A stretch of DNA of 45,108 nucleotides from Pseudomonas sp. PB120 (GCF_009761815.1 NZ_RWIN01000119.1:1-45108); one strand, 5' to 3'. Positions 7,935-15,785 are shown, counted from the first letter of the stretch. Made by a program: numbers and translations. The notes: generated by a model not told the origin, from the sequence alone.

Positions 7935-10781
7935 TTAACCCGCCACCAACACCCGAATCGCTTCCAGTCGCAACGCAGCCTTGTCGAGCATCGCCAAACC
8001 TTGCTCACGCTGTTTGCGCAGGGCAACCAGTTCGCTGTCACGCACGGTCGGGTTGACCGCTTGCAACGCGGTCAGGCGCGCGAGTTCTTCGTCGGTGTCA
8101 GCCGCGAGGCGACGCTGCGCCTCGGCCACACGCTCGGCGTGACGCGGGAAGATTTTCTCTTCGCCGGCGTTGATCCGTGGCGTCAGCTGGTCGCGCTGGG
8201 CCTGGATGAACTTGTTGGCGCTGGCGCGAGGCACGCTTTCCAGTTGATCGTTGAGCGTCTCGAACGACACGCGAGCCGACAGGTCGTTGCCATTGGCATC
8301 GAGCAGGCAGCGCAGGGCGGCCGGCGGCAGATAACGACCCAGTTGCAGCGAGCGTGGCGCAACCACTTCACTGACGTAGAGCAGTTCCAGCAACACGGTG
8401 CCAGGTTTCAGCGCCTTGTTCTTGATCAACGCGACGGCGGTGTTGCCCATCGAGCCGGACAGCACCAGGTCCATGCCACCCTGAACCATCGGGTGTTCCC
8501 AGGTGATGAACTGCATGTCTTCGCGAGACAGCGCCTGGTTGCGGTCGTACGTGATGGTCACGCCTTCGTCGTCGCCCAGCGGGAAGCTGGCGTCGAGCAT
8601 TTTTTCGCTCGGCTTGAGGATCAGGGCATTTTCCGAATGGTCTTCGCTGTCGATACCGAATGCATCGAACAGGGTTTCCATGTAGATCGGCAGCGCAAAT
8701 TGATCGTCTTGCTCGAGGATGTCCTCAACCAGTGCATCACCTTCACCGGCACCACCGGAATTGAGCTCCAGCAAGCGGTCGCGACCCGTGTGCAGATCGG
8801 CTTCCAGGCGCTCGCGCTCGGCGCGGGCTTCGTCGATCAGTGCTTGCCACTCGCCGTCGTCGGCGTTTTCCAGCAGCGGCAGCAGGCGCGGGCCGAACTG
8901 ATGCTGCAAGGCGTTACCGGTCGGGCAGGTGTTGAGGAACGCGTTCAGCGCTTCGTGGTACCACTGGAACAGGCGCTCTTGCGGGCTGGTTTCCAGGTAC
9001 GGCACGTGCAGTTCGATGATGTGTTTCTGGCCGATCCGGTCCAGACGGCCGATCCGTTGTTCCAGCAGGTCCGGGTGCGAAGGCAGGTCGAACAGCACCA
9101 GGTGGTGCGAGAACTGGAAGTTGCGACCTTCACTGCCGATTTCCGAGCAGATCAGCACTTGCGCGCCAAACTCTTCGTCGGCGAAGTAGGCGGCGGCGCG
9201 GTCTCGCTCGAGGATGTTCATGCCTTCATGGAACACCGTGGCCGGGATGCCGGAACGCACGCGCAGCGCGTCTTCAAGGTCCATGGCGGTTTCGGCGTGG
9301 GCGCAGATCACCAGCACTTTGGTGCGCTTGAGCATCTTCAGCGTATCGATCAGCCATTCGACGCGCGGGTCGAATTTCCACCAGCGTTCTTCTTCGTTGG
9401 CGTCCGGCTGGGCCTGGAAGCTGACTTCCGGGTACAGCTCGGCGTGATCACCCAGCGGCAGTTCGAGGTATTCGTCGGGGCACGGCAGCGGGTACGGGTG
9501 CAGTTTGCGTTCCGGGAAGCCTTGCACGGCGGCGCGGGTGTTGCGGAACAGCACGCGGCCGGTGCCGTGGCGGTCCAGCAGTTCGCGGACCAGACGGGCG
9601 CTGGCTTCGGTGTCGCCATCGTTCACGGCGGTCAGCAGGGCTTCGCCTTCGTTGCCGAGGAAACCTTGAATGGTCTTGTGCGCTTCAGGCGACAGGCGCC
9701 CTTTGTCCAGCAGCTCCTGAACGGCTTCGGCCACCGGGCGATAGTTTTCGCTCTCGGCGCGGAAGGCGTGCAGGTCATGGAAACGGTTCGGGTCGAGCAG
9801 GCGCAGACGCGCAAAGTGGCTGTCCTGGCCCAGTTGCTCAGGGGTCGCGGTCAGCAGCAATACGCCCGGGATGGTTTCAGCGAGCTGCTCGACCAGGGTG
9901 TATTCAGGGCTGGCCTTGTCTTCGTGCCACACCAGGTGGTGGGCTTCGTCGACGACCATCAGGTCCCAACCGGCGGCAAACAGCGCGTCCTGTGCTTTCT
10001 CGTCCTCGACCAGCCACTCCAGCGCAACCAGTGCAAGCTGGGTGTCTTCGAACGGGTTGGTGGCATCGCTTTCGATGAAGCGCTCTTCGTCGAACAGCGC
10101 GACTTGCAGGTTGAAGCGGCGGCGCATCTCGACCAGCCACTGGTGCTGCAGGTTTTCCGGCACCAGGATCAGCACACGGTTGGCGCGACCCGACAGCAGT
10201 TGGCGATGGATCACCAGGCCGGCTTCGATGGTCTTGCCCAGGCCCACTTCGTCTGCCAGCAAAACCCGCGGCGCAATGCGGTCGGCGACTTCTCGGGCGA
10301 TGTGCAGCTGGTGCGCGATCGGCTGCGCCCGCACGCCACCCAGGCCCCAGAGCGAGGACTGCAACTGGCGGCTGGTGTGTTCCAGGGTGTGGTAACGCAG
10401 GGAGAACCAGGCCAACGGGTCAATCTGGCCGGCGAACAGACGGTCGCTGGCCAGACGGAACTGAATGAAGTTCGACAGTTGGGTTTCCGGCAGGGTTACC
10501 CCTTCGTTCTGCGCGTTGAGGCCGTGGTAGACCAGCAGGCCATCGACGTCGTCGACTTCCTGTACGGTCAGTTTCCAGCCTTCGAAGTGAGTGATCGAAT
10601 CGCCCGGCGAGAACCGCACGCGGGTGAGGGGCGCATTCCGTAGCGCGTACTGGCGAGTGTCGCCAGTGGCCGGGTAGAGCACGGTCAACAAGCGGCCGTC
10701 CTGTGCCAGAACGGTGCCTAAACCCAGCTCGGCTTCGCTGTCACTGATCCAGCGTTGCCCCGGTTGATACTGCTGCGCCAT
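7935..10781 (-). CDS. rapA: RNA polymerase-associated protein RapA (HepA), SWI2/SNF2 ATPase
   Basis: A 948-residue Swi2/Snf2 ATPase that binds RNA polymerase and promotes its recycling after termination; E. coli RapA is 968 aa. The N-terminal Tudor-like region (about 1-110) opens GQRWISDSEAELGLG. The helicase core has Walker A LADEVGLGKTIEAG (175-188), Walker B with DEAH at 278-281, motif III LLLTATPEQ, and motifs V-VI ending EQRIGRLDRIGQKH. The C-terminal RapA-specific region follows. The ATG at 10781 is preceded by GGTGGGAG. It is transcribed alone and ends at the bidirectional terminator near 7.9 kb. Length and motif order make the assignment secure. Confidence 0.97.
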   Translation of the reverse strand: MAQQYQPGQRWISDSEAELGLGTVLAQDGRLLTVLYPATGDTRQYALRNAPLTRVRFSPGDSITHFEGWKLTVQEVDDVDGLLVYHGLNAQNEGVTLPETQLSNFIQFRLASDRLFAGQIDPLAWFSLRYHTLEHTSRQLQSSLWGLGGVRAQPIAHQLHIAREVADRIAPRVLLADEVGLGKTIEAGLVIHRQLLSGRANRVLILVPENLQHQWLVEMRRRFNLQVALFDEERFIESDATNPFEDTQLALVALEWLVEDEKAQDALFAAGWDLMVVDEAHHLVWHEDKASPEYTLVEQLAETIPGVLLLTATPEQLGQDSHFARLRLLDPNRFHDLHAFRAESENYRPVAEAVQELLDKGRLSPEAHKTIQGFLGNEGEALLTAVNDGDTEASARLVRELLDRHGTGRVLFRNTRAAVQGFPERKLHPYPLPCPDEYLELPLGDHAELYPEVSFQAQPDANEEERWWKFDPRVEWLIDTLKMLKRTKVLVICAHAETAMDLEDALRVRSGIPATVFHEGMNILERDRAAAYFADEEFGAQVLICSEIGSEGRNFQFSHHLVLFDLPSHPDLLEQRIGRLDRIGQKHIIELHVPYLETSPQERLFQWYHEALNAFLNTCPTGNALQHQFGPRLLPLLENADDGEWQALIDEARAERERLEADLHTGRDRLLELNSGGAGEGDALVEDILEQDDQFALPIYMETLFDAFGIDSEDHSENALILKPSEKMLDASFPLGDDEGVTITYDRNQALSREDMQFITWEHPMVQGGMDLVLSGSMGNTAVALIKNKALKPGTVLLELLYVSEVVAPRSLQLGRYLPPAALRCLLDANGNDLSARVSFETLNDQLESVPRASANKFIQAQRDQLTPRINAGEEKIFPRHAERVAEAQRRLAADTDEELARLTALQAVNPTVRDSELVALRKQREQGLAMLDKAALRLEAIRVLVAG

Positions 10782-10881
10782 GCTGCCTGACTCCCACCTT
10801 GAAAAAGCGGGCTATCTTAACGGAATGAGGGCTTCAGGGCCAAAGGACTCTCAGAAAAACTCACAGTCTTACGTTAGCCCA

Positions 10882-10961
10882 CCGGCCGCGAACGCGTCGG
10901 CCGGGGCACCTAATCGTGCCAACCGGGTCACAGTTTGCGACCGATGGCTCAAGTCGCCATC
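10882..10961 (+). other. possible structured 5' leader
   Basis: Three short inverted repeats follow one another upstream of the small gene at 11000: CCGGCCG/CGGCCGG (10882-10904), GGCAC/GTGCC (10905-10920) and GATGGC/GCCATC (10943-10961). They could fold in an untranslated leader, or be chance in GC-rich DNA. No known riboswitch class was recognised. Confidence 0.25.
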
Positions 10962-10999
10962 CCCACAGCCGACAGCCTGCTGACAGGAGAACAATAAAT

Positions 11000-11341
11000 A
11001 TGATGCTACCGATGCTCCCCTTGAGTGCCGTGCCGATCACTTCGCAGCAGGACCCGGTCCGCCAGCGCCCGGATATTCCGCCGGTGGTGCCGGTGCAGGA
11101 AAGCTCCAACGAGAGCACCATCGACCTGCAGCAGCGTGATGCGGAAGAGGCAGCCTATCAGCTGCGCGAAGAGCAGCGGCGCAAGCAGGAACAGCAGCGG
11201 CGCCGACGTGAGGCCGATGAAGACCCTGAGGAACACCTGGCGATTCCCGGTCATGAGCTCAATGCCGACAACACGGTGCCGGTGGCGCCTTTGATTGACG
11301 ACGAACCGCGTCAGGGGTTGTGGGTTGATATTCAGATTTAA
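11000..11341 (+). CDS. conserved-type hypothetical protein, Gln/Glu/Arg-rich
   Basis: A 113-residue protein starting MMLPMLPLSAVPITSQ at the ATG at 11000, with AGGAGA 10 bases upstream. An upstream in-frame extension exists but lacks a ribosome site. The middle (about 40-78) is very rich in Glu, Gln and Arg (DLQQRDAEEAAYQLREEQRR) and should form a charged helix or coiled coil. The tail ends in an acidic, hydrophobic stretch. There is no signal peptide or transmembrane segment and I recognise no family. The gene is divergent from rapA, a position where pseudomonads often have small conserved genes. Confidence 0.7.
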   Translation: MMLPMLPLSAVPITSQQDPVRQRPDIPPVVPVQESSNESTIDLQQRDAEEAAYQLREEQRRKQEQQRRRREADEDPEEHLAIPGHELNADNTVPVAPLIDDEPRQGLWVDIQI

Positions 11342-11413
11342 GGTTATGGCTGGTCAGCACTTGCGTCAGACCGCATTATTGCGTCAAACCCGTTGAGCGA
11401 TGTACTGAACACC

Positions 11414-11575
11414 ATGAGCCAAGACGACAAGTTGATAGATCTTAATGATGAACGCGCCAAGCGGGTTCATGACCTTAATGAAAAACGTCTGAATGAAGTG
11501 CGCCAGGCGTTTGAACAGGCCATGCCCTTGGGTAAAGCGAAGAAGAAGCCGAAGAACAAACCGAAAAAGCGTTGA
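11414..11575 (+). CDS. small basic hypothetical protein (53 aa)
   Basis: Begins MSQDDKLIDLNDERAKRVHD at the ATG at 11414 and ends in a lysine-rich tail (KKKPKNKPKKR). A TTG seven codons upstream is an alternative start. The body is a charged amphipathic helix and the tail has a nucleic-acid-binding look. No family recognised. It lies 72 bases after the preceding small gene in the same direction and may share its transcript; a hairpin (CCTGCAT/ATGCAGG) follows the stop. Confidence 0.65.
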   Translation: MSQDDKLIDLNDERAKRVHDLNEKRLNEVRQAFEQAMPLGKAKKKPKNKPKKR

Positions 11576-11580
11576 AACAC

Positions 11581-11609
11581 CCTGCATTTATTGATGCAGG
11601 TCAGTTTTA
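11581..11609 (+). terminator. weak hairpin after the 53-aa gene
   Basis: CCTGCAT (11581-11587) pairs with ATGCAGG (11594-11600), followed by TCAGTTTTA. The right side also reads TTGATGCAGGTCAG (11591-11604), one base off an ANR half-site pair, so it could serve as a terminator, a regulatory site, or both. Confidence 0.45.
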
Positions 11610-11640
11610 TCCCCTCCTGATCGCCCAGTCTTGGGTGACA

Positions 11641-11654
11641 TTGATCCTGGTCAA
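11641..11654. promoter_or_regulatory. ANR/FNR-type box upstream of ccoM
   Basis: TTGATCCTGGTCAA matches the ANR/FNR consensus TTGAT-N4-RTCAA at every defined position. It is centred at about 11647.5. A TAACTT hexamer at 11677-11682 is placed as the -10 would be if the box were centred at -41.5, the geometry of class II FNR activation. It precedes a probable cbb3-oxidase subunit gene, a natural low-oxygen target. Confidence 0.75.
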
Positions 11655-11719
11655 TTTTCTCTTCTGCCTCTTTGGGTAACTTAGTCCTATCGCAACAGGG
11701 CAAGTCCAGGAGGCCAGTC

Positions 11720-11833
11720 ATGTTTTTCGACAACGTGGTGATCGCCGGGGTGCTGACTGTCAGCCTCATGGTTATGTTTTTTGCAGGGTTTGGATTTTTT
11801 ATCTGGAAGGATTCGCATAAGCGTAAGCCGTAG
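11720..11833 (+). CDS. ccoM: CcoM-like cbb3-type cytochrome c oxidase small subunit (37 aa)
   Basis: A 37-residue protein beginning MFFDNVVIAGVLTVSLMVMF and ending IWKDSHKRKP. It is one hydrophobic helix (about 6-29) with a positively charged C-terminal end, so it should be a single-pass inner-membrane protein with a cytoplasmic tail. This matches my memory of CcoM, the extra small subunit found in pseudomonad cbb3 oxidases and needed for stable assembly. A strong AGGAGG (11708-11713) lies six bases before the ATG, an ANR box lies upstream, and a UUCG-loop terminator follows. The gene is complete and autonomous. The cco operon itself is not in this window. Confidence 0.8.
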   Translation: MFFDNVVIAGVLTVSLMVMFFAGFGFFIWKDSHKRKP

Positions 11834-11868
11834 TTCTTTCCGGATGTAGTGGGCACGCAAGGCATTTT

Positions 11869-11894
11869 GGGCAACTTCGGTTGCCCTTTTTTTT
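11869..11894 (+). terminator. intrinsic terminator of ccoM
   Basis: GGGCAAC, UUCG loop, GTTGCCC, then eight T residues: a textbook rho-independent terminator 35 bases after the ccoM stop. Confidence 0.95.
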
Positions 11895-11960
11895 GTCTGC
11901 GGTTTTTGTGTGGGGGGACAAAGCTCAGGGCGTGAGGGGGCGACCACCGCCACAGTGCCG

Positions 11961-12089
11961 CGAGGCGGCCTGAAAGCCGACCTGATTTTTCCGGATGTGC
12001 CCGGTCCAAAAATGTGGGAGCCAGCAGGCTGGCTCCCACAGGGGAAGTGCGCGCATCAGCAGAATCAGGTCGGCTGCCAGGCCGCCTCG
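11961..12089. repeat. nested palindrome: outer 27-nt arms around a perfect REP hairpin
   Basis: The outer arms at 11961-11987 and 12063-12089 are inverse to each other at 25 of 27 positions. Centred between them is TGTGGGAGCCAGC-AG-GCTGGCTCCCACA (12013-12040), a perfect 13-bp stem. The whole could extrude or fold as one long hairpin. It lies between two convergent genes, each with its own terminator. Confidence 0.85.
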
Positions 12090-12141
12090 TTTTGTTTTTG
12101 ATCGAGGCGCCCCGTGAACCACGATGGCCGAACGCAGGCAT

Positions 12142-12177
12142 AAAAAAGGCGCGAACCTCACGGAACGCGCCTTTTTT
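12142..12177. terminator. intrinsic terminator of pitA
   Basis: AAAAAAGGCGCG (12142-12153) pairs with CGCGCCTTTTTT (12166-12177). The stem has T tracts in both directions and sits 14 bases past the pitA stop codon. Confidence 0.88.
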
Positions 12178-12191
12178 CGTGCAGCTAACTA

Positions 12192-13667
12192 TCAGCTGCC
12201 CAGTGCCTTCGATGCCAGCCAGAACAGGCCGGCCGACAGGGCCACTGTCGCTGGCAGGGTCAGGACCCAGGCCAGCAGGATGGTTTTCACGGTGCCGCCT
12301 TGCAGGCCGCTTTTGTTAGCGACCATGGTGCCGGCCACGCCCGAGGACAGGACGTGGGTGGTGGACACGGGGAGGCTGAAGATGTTGGCCAGGCCGATCA
12401 TGCACGCGGTGGTGATCTGGGCCGACATGCCTTGTGCGTACGTCATGCCTTGCTTGCCGATCTTCTCGCCGATGGTCAGTACCACGCGTTTCCAGCCGAC
12501 CATGGTGCCCAGGCCCAGAGCCAGGGCGACCGCCAGAATCACCCAGAACGGGGCGTATTCGGTGGTGGTGGTCAGGTCTTTGCGCAGTTTGTCCAGGTCA
12601 GCCTTTTCACGGGCGGCCAGGGTTGGCAATTTGCTGACTTTCTTCGCGGTGTCGTCCAGGCAGAGCAGGTAGCGACGGACTTCGATGCGGCTTTCCGCCG
12701 GCAGCGAGTGGTAGTCCGCTACACCTTTAAGGGTGTCGAGCAGGGCAGCGATAGTCGGTTCGGTCTGTTGCGGGTTGCAACGGAATTTCTCCGGCAAGTC
12801 GCCTTCCACGCTTTTGCCCAGCGCCAGGAACTCACCCAGCGTGTCAGCGTTGCGCTTGTAGAACTGGCTCAAGTGCAGGGTGGCGTCGCGGGTGCGTTCG
12901 ATCTGGTAGGTGGTGCTGCTCAGGTCGAGGACGAACTGGGCCGGCACGATACCGATCAGGACCAGCATGATCAGGCCGATGCCTTTCTGGCCGTCGTTGG
13001 AACCGTGCACGAAGCTCACGGCCATGGCCGAAATCACCAGCACCAGGCGATTCCAGAACGGCGGGTGCTTCTTGTCGTCGAGCTTGCGGCGCTGGTCCGG
13101 CGTCTTGTGCATCTTCGACAGGGGACGCCACCATTTAAGGCCGATCAACACCAGGGCCGCGACAAGGAAGCCGGCCATTGGCGAGAACACCAGGGAGGCG
13201 CCGATATCGATCGCTTTCTGCCAGTTCACGCCATCGGCCAATGGAATATCGTTGATCAGGGCGTTGGCCAGGCCGACACCGAGAATCGAACCGATCAAGG
13301 TGTGGGAGCTGGAGGCCGGGATACCGAAGTACCACGTGCCCAGGTTCCAGGTGATGGCGGCAGCGAGCAGCGAGAACACCATGGCCAGCCCGTGACCGGT
13401 GTTCACATTGATCAGCAGTTCTACCGGGAGCAAGTGGACGATGGCATACGCCACGCCAACGCCACCCAGCAGCACGCCGAGGAAGTTGAACACACCGGAA
13501 AAGAACACCGCCAGGTGAGGCGGCATGGCTTTGGTGTAGATAACAGTGGCCACCGCGTTTGCGGTGTCATGAAAGCCGTTGATGAACTCGAAGGCGAGGA
13601 CAAAGGCCAGGGCGAGCAAGAGGCTCACAAGCACCCAAGCATCCAGTCCGCTGAATAAATCGATCAT
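12192..13667 (-). CDS. pitA: low-affinity inorganic phosphate transporter PitA (PiT family)
   Basis: A 491-residue inner-membrane carrier of the PiT family, which takes up metal-phosphate with protons; E. coli PitA is 499 aa. The duplicated PiT signatures are visible: FEFINGFHDTANAVATVIYT near the N terminus and FVHGSNDGQKGIG in the middle. GIPASSSHTLIGSILGVG and its second-half counterpart LPVSTTHVLSSGVAG form the paired S(S/T)H motifs. A hydrophilic domain of about 150 residues lies between the halves. The start at 13667 lacks a strong Shine-Dalgarno. No PhoU-like DUF47 partner gene is beside it. Single gene with its own terminator. Confidence 0.93.
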   Translation of the reverse strand: MIDLFSGLDAWVLVSLLLALAFVLAFEFINGFHDTANAVATVIYTKAMPPHLAVFFSGVFNFLGVLLGGVGVAYAIVHLLPVELLINVNTGHGLAMVFSLLAAAITWNLGTWYFGIPASSSHTLIGSILGVGLANALINDIPLADGVNWQKAIDIGASLVFSPMAGFLVAALVLIGLKWWRPLSKMHKTPDQRRKLDDKKHPPFWNRLVLVISAMAVSFVHGSNDGQKGIGLIMLVLIGIVPAQFVLDLSSTTYQIERTRDATLHLSQFYKRNADTLGEFLALGKSVEGDLPEKFRCNPQQTEPTIAALLDTLKGVADYHSLPAESRIEVRRYLLCLDDTAKKVSKLPTLAAREKADLDKLRKDLTTTTEYAPFWVILAVALALGLGTMVGWKRVVLTIGEKIGKQGMTYAQGMSAQITTACMIGLANIFSLPVSTTHVLSSGVAGTMVANKSGLQGGTVKTILLAWVLTLPATVALSAGLFWLASKALGS

Positions 13668-14046
13668 GAAGGTTTTCTGACCCGGTCATAAGGGGGCGCG
13701 ATTATGCCAGAAAAGACTGCTAATCGATGCACTAGCTGCTCATCGGTAACATTCTTCAATGAATTAGTTTGTGACGATAGCCTAAGCCCCGGTGTTTTGC
13801 CGGGTTTTGCAAGTCATTGAATTCAGTCGAAAAGCCAGCAGGCACAAGGGTTTCTCTCGTGGGGGCGAGGGGCCTGGATGCTTGTATGAAATATCTGAGA
13901 AGAGGGTCAGACATGAGCCATTTACCTCATCCGATGGGTGAGGTGACCGCTGCCCGCTCGTAGCAGGTGCGAAAGGCGTTATCGATACATCCCGCTTTTA
14001 GCGGGGTGCAGAGGCAGACCCTTGTAAAGAATTCAGGTCGAAGCGG
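13668..14046. other. intergenic region upstream of pitA
   Basis: A 379-base non-coding gap. It contains short hairpins: CCCGG/CCGGG (13788-13804) followed by TTTT, CCTCA/TGAGG near 13925-13943, and CCCGC/GCGGG (13991-14005). The minus strand should hold the pitA promoter, but I cannot place it. The only reading frame starting with ATG on the plus strand (13914) is 16 codons long and I do not call it. Confidence 0.5.
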
Positions 14047-14247
14047 TTACGGCTCTTCGGCTTTGAGTTCTTTTTCCATCTTCTGCAATTCCTGGGTAAA
14101 AGCCTGGTCCTGAACGGTGGCGCGTTTTCGCCAGGGTTTGCGTTCGGGTTCGGGCTGAGCGGCGTAGGTGGTGACTTCCCCGCCGTAAACTTCCTTGTAA
14201 CGTTGTTCCTGGCGCTCAAGTTCCGCGCGCAGTTCGTCTTTCGTCAC
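14047..14247 (-). CDS. small charged hypothetical protein (66 aa)
   Basis: Read from the GTG at 14247 this gives a 66-residue protein beginning TKDELRAELERQEQRYKEVY after the start, with CAGGTAG upstream. A longer frame open to 14394 would add 49 residues of cysteine-rich low-complexity sequence and lacks a ribosome site, so the short form is preferred. Composition is strongly charged (Glu, Lys, Arg), predicted mainly helical, soluble and without a signal peptide. I recognise no domain. It stands alone between pitA and pcaR. Confidence 0.6.
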   Translation of the reverse strand: MTKDELRAELERQEQRYKEVYGGEVTTYAAQPEPERKPWRKRATVQDQAFTQELQKMEKELKAEEP

Positions 14248-14905
14248 AGTGCTACCTGTTTGAGTTGAGATTAAATTCTGGTGAAACGCGCTGCATCGAG
14301 TCGATTGAACACACGCGTAGAAAGGGCAGTGCCCGACAGGGCAACCTTTTACGGTAGGTGAACAATACTTCCATGTTGCAGGCGGCCACGACACCAGAGA
14401 TAAAAAGCTGACGCAGCATCAGTTTCCTGTTTCAGCGAGCGCGTTGGCGGTGTACATGAAGAGTGTCAGGCGCTTGCTGCGGTCGGCAGCGATGGAACAT
14501 CGTGCAACCAGGTGGCCGAGTCGGCAATAAAAAACCGGGCAGCCACTGAATTGCATTATAGCGGTCGATTCGAAGAACACTATCGCCAACGAGTTAAAAG
14601 TTGATCTTGATGTGTGATTGTTTTGTGGCTCGAACTTTACGGTTAAATACAGATACGTCGAAGCCAGTTTGCGGTGATGAGTTTCTGGCGCCATTCAACC
14701 GAGCAACTTGAGCCATAACATCAATCCGCAAGTTCTCTGGCCAGCAATGAGAAAACATCTAACGCGGCCGGGCTGCAGTGGCTTGGGGTGATTGCGATTA
14801 TCGGTCAACGGTTCGATAATCGCCCGATCTTCGGTGTGAGGGCTTGTGTGTAGCGCCTGAAGCCGCCTGTAATAGCCGCTGATCCGTGAGGAAAAAGGAC
14901 CTGTT
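14248..14905. other. 658-base intergenic region ahead of pcaR
   Basis: The right end carries the pcaR promoter and PcaR boxes. The left part (about 14400-14700) is more AT-rich and has a minus-strand open frame of 91 codons with no ribosome site and no recognisable protein character; I regard it as non-coding or a decayed gene. A short TGCCC/GGGCA hairpin lies near 14331-14343. Confidence 0.5.
14794..14825. promoter_or_regulatory. PcaR operator at pcaR
   Basis: GCGATTATCG (14794-14803) and GTTCGATAATCGCCC (14811-14825) form an inverted pair about 80 bases before the pcaR start. The second matches the PcaR box GTTCGATAATCGCAC that I recall from P. putida at 14 of 15 positions, fitting autorepression. 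Confidence 0.8.
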
Positions 14906-15748
14906 ATGAATGATCAATTGCGCAACGCCTTCACTTCAGTGGCGCCGCCGATCGTCGCCTCTCCCGCCAAGCGAATTGCGGCAATGACCGGTGACCCGGA
15001 CTTCATGACCTCCCTGGCTCGCGGCCTGGCGGTGGTGCAGGCATTTCAGGAGCGCAAACGGCATTTGACCATTGCCCAGATCAGCCACCGGACGGAAATT
15101 CCCCGCGCCGCGGTAAGGCGTTGCCTGCACACCCTGATCAAGCTCGGCTACGCCACCACCGACGGTCGCACCTATTCGCTACTGCCCAAAGTGCTGACCC
15201 TCGGCCACGCCTATGTATCGTCGACCCCCTTGGCGGTTTCCGCACAACCGTACCTGGACCGCATGAGCGAACAACTTCATGAGGCCTGCAACATGGCCAC
15301 GCTGGAAGGCGATGACATTTTGTACATCGCCCGTTCGGCAACGACTCAGCGACTGATCTCTGTCGACCTCTCGGTGGGCGGACGCCTGCCGGCCTATTGC
15401 ACGTCCATGGGCCGGATTCTGCTGGCGGCGCTGGACGATACGTCCCTGGGCGAATACCTCGACCACGCGGAGCTGCAAGCCAAGACCAGCCGCACGCTGC
15501 ACACCCCCGAGGCGTTGCTCGAATGCCTGCAAGAGGTGCGGCAACAAGGTTGGTGCATTGTCGATCAGGAACTGGAACAGGGCCTGCGCTCGATTGCCGT
15601 CCCGGTGTACGACGCTTCCGGCCAGGTGGTCGCGGCGCTGAACGTCAGTACGCATGCCGGTCGGGTCAGTCGCAACGAACTGGAACAACGTTTCCTGCCA
15701 GGCCTGCTGTCGGCCAGCCGCGACCTCAGCGCCCAGCTTTTTGCCTAA
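14906..15748 (+). CDS. pcaR: IclR-family regulator PcaR of the beta-ketoadipate pathway
   Basis: A 280-residue IclR-family regulator. The winged helix-turn-helix spans about 33-95, with recognition region LTIAQISHRTEIPRAAVRRC. The rest is the IclR effector domain (about 105-275), including GRLPAYCTSMGRILLAAL and the C-terminal VYDASGQVVAALNVS. In P. putida PcaR activates pcaIJ, pcaF, pcaK and other pca genes in response to beta-ketoadipate and represses itself. AAAGGA precedes the ATG at 14906. PcaR-type boxes lie in front of this gene, of pcaK and of pcaI, and position plus sequence make the assignment strong. Confidence 0.95.
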   Translation: MNDQLRNAFTSVAPPIVASPAKRIAAMTGDPDFMTSLARGLAVVQAFQERKRHLTIAQISHRTEIPRAAVRRCLHTLIKLGYATTDGRTYSLLPKVLTLGHAYVSSTPLAVSAQPYLDRMSEQLHEACNMATLEGDDILYIARSATTQRLISVDLSVGGRLPAYCTSMGRILLAALDDTSLGEYLDHAELQAKTSRTLHTPEALLECLQEVRQQGWCIVDQELEQGLRSIAVPVYDASGQVVAALNVSTHAGRVSRNELEQRFLPGLLSASRDLSAQLFA

Positions 15749-15751
15749 GCT

Positions 15752-15785
15752 GTTCGATAATCGCACAGACTCGCGTTTATCGAAT
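15752..15785. promoter_or_regulatory. PcaR operator at pcaK
   Basis: GTTCGATAATCGCAC (15752-15766) is an exact copy of the 15-base PcaR site I recall from P. putida. An inverted partner, CGCGTTTATCGAAT, lies at 15772-15785. The pair sits about 110 bases before the pcaK start, in the pcaR-pcaK gap. Confidence 0.85.

Noticed and set aside
8001..10643. 880-codon open frame on the plus strand opposite rapA
   Set aside because: It is a GC-driven antisense shadow of rapA: no ribosome site, no protein family character, and composition biased to Gln, Val, Arg and Phe as expected from reversed coding sequence.
10916..10999. 28-codon upstream extension of the gene at 11000
   Set aside because: A good AGGAGA precedes the ATG at 11000, and the extension covers predicted leader hairpins without any start signal.
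11895..12141. Several open frames of 60-100 codons on both strands over the nested palindrome
   Set aside because: They arise from the inverted repeat and REP sequence; no ribosome sites and no conserved protein features.
13914..13964. A 16-codon reading frame (MSHLPHPMGEVTAARS)
   Set aside because: Too short to support, and it overlaps a CCTCA/TGAGG hairpin; no ribosome site of note.
14248..14394. 49-residue N-terminal extension of the 66-aa protein
   Set aside because: Cysteine-rich, low-complexity sequence without a ribosome site; the GTG at 14247 gives a consistent charged helical protein.
14419..14694. 91-codon minus-strand frame in the gap before pcaR
   Set aside because: No ribosome site and no recognisable sequence character; more likely non-coding or a decayed remnant.
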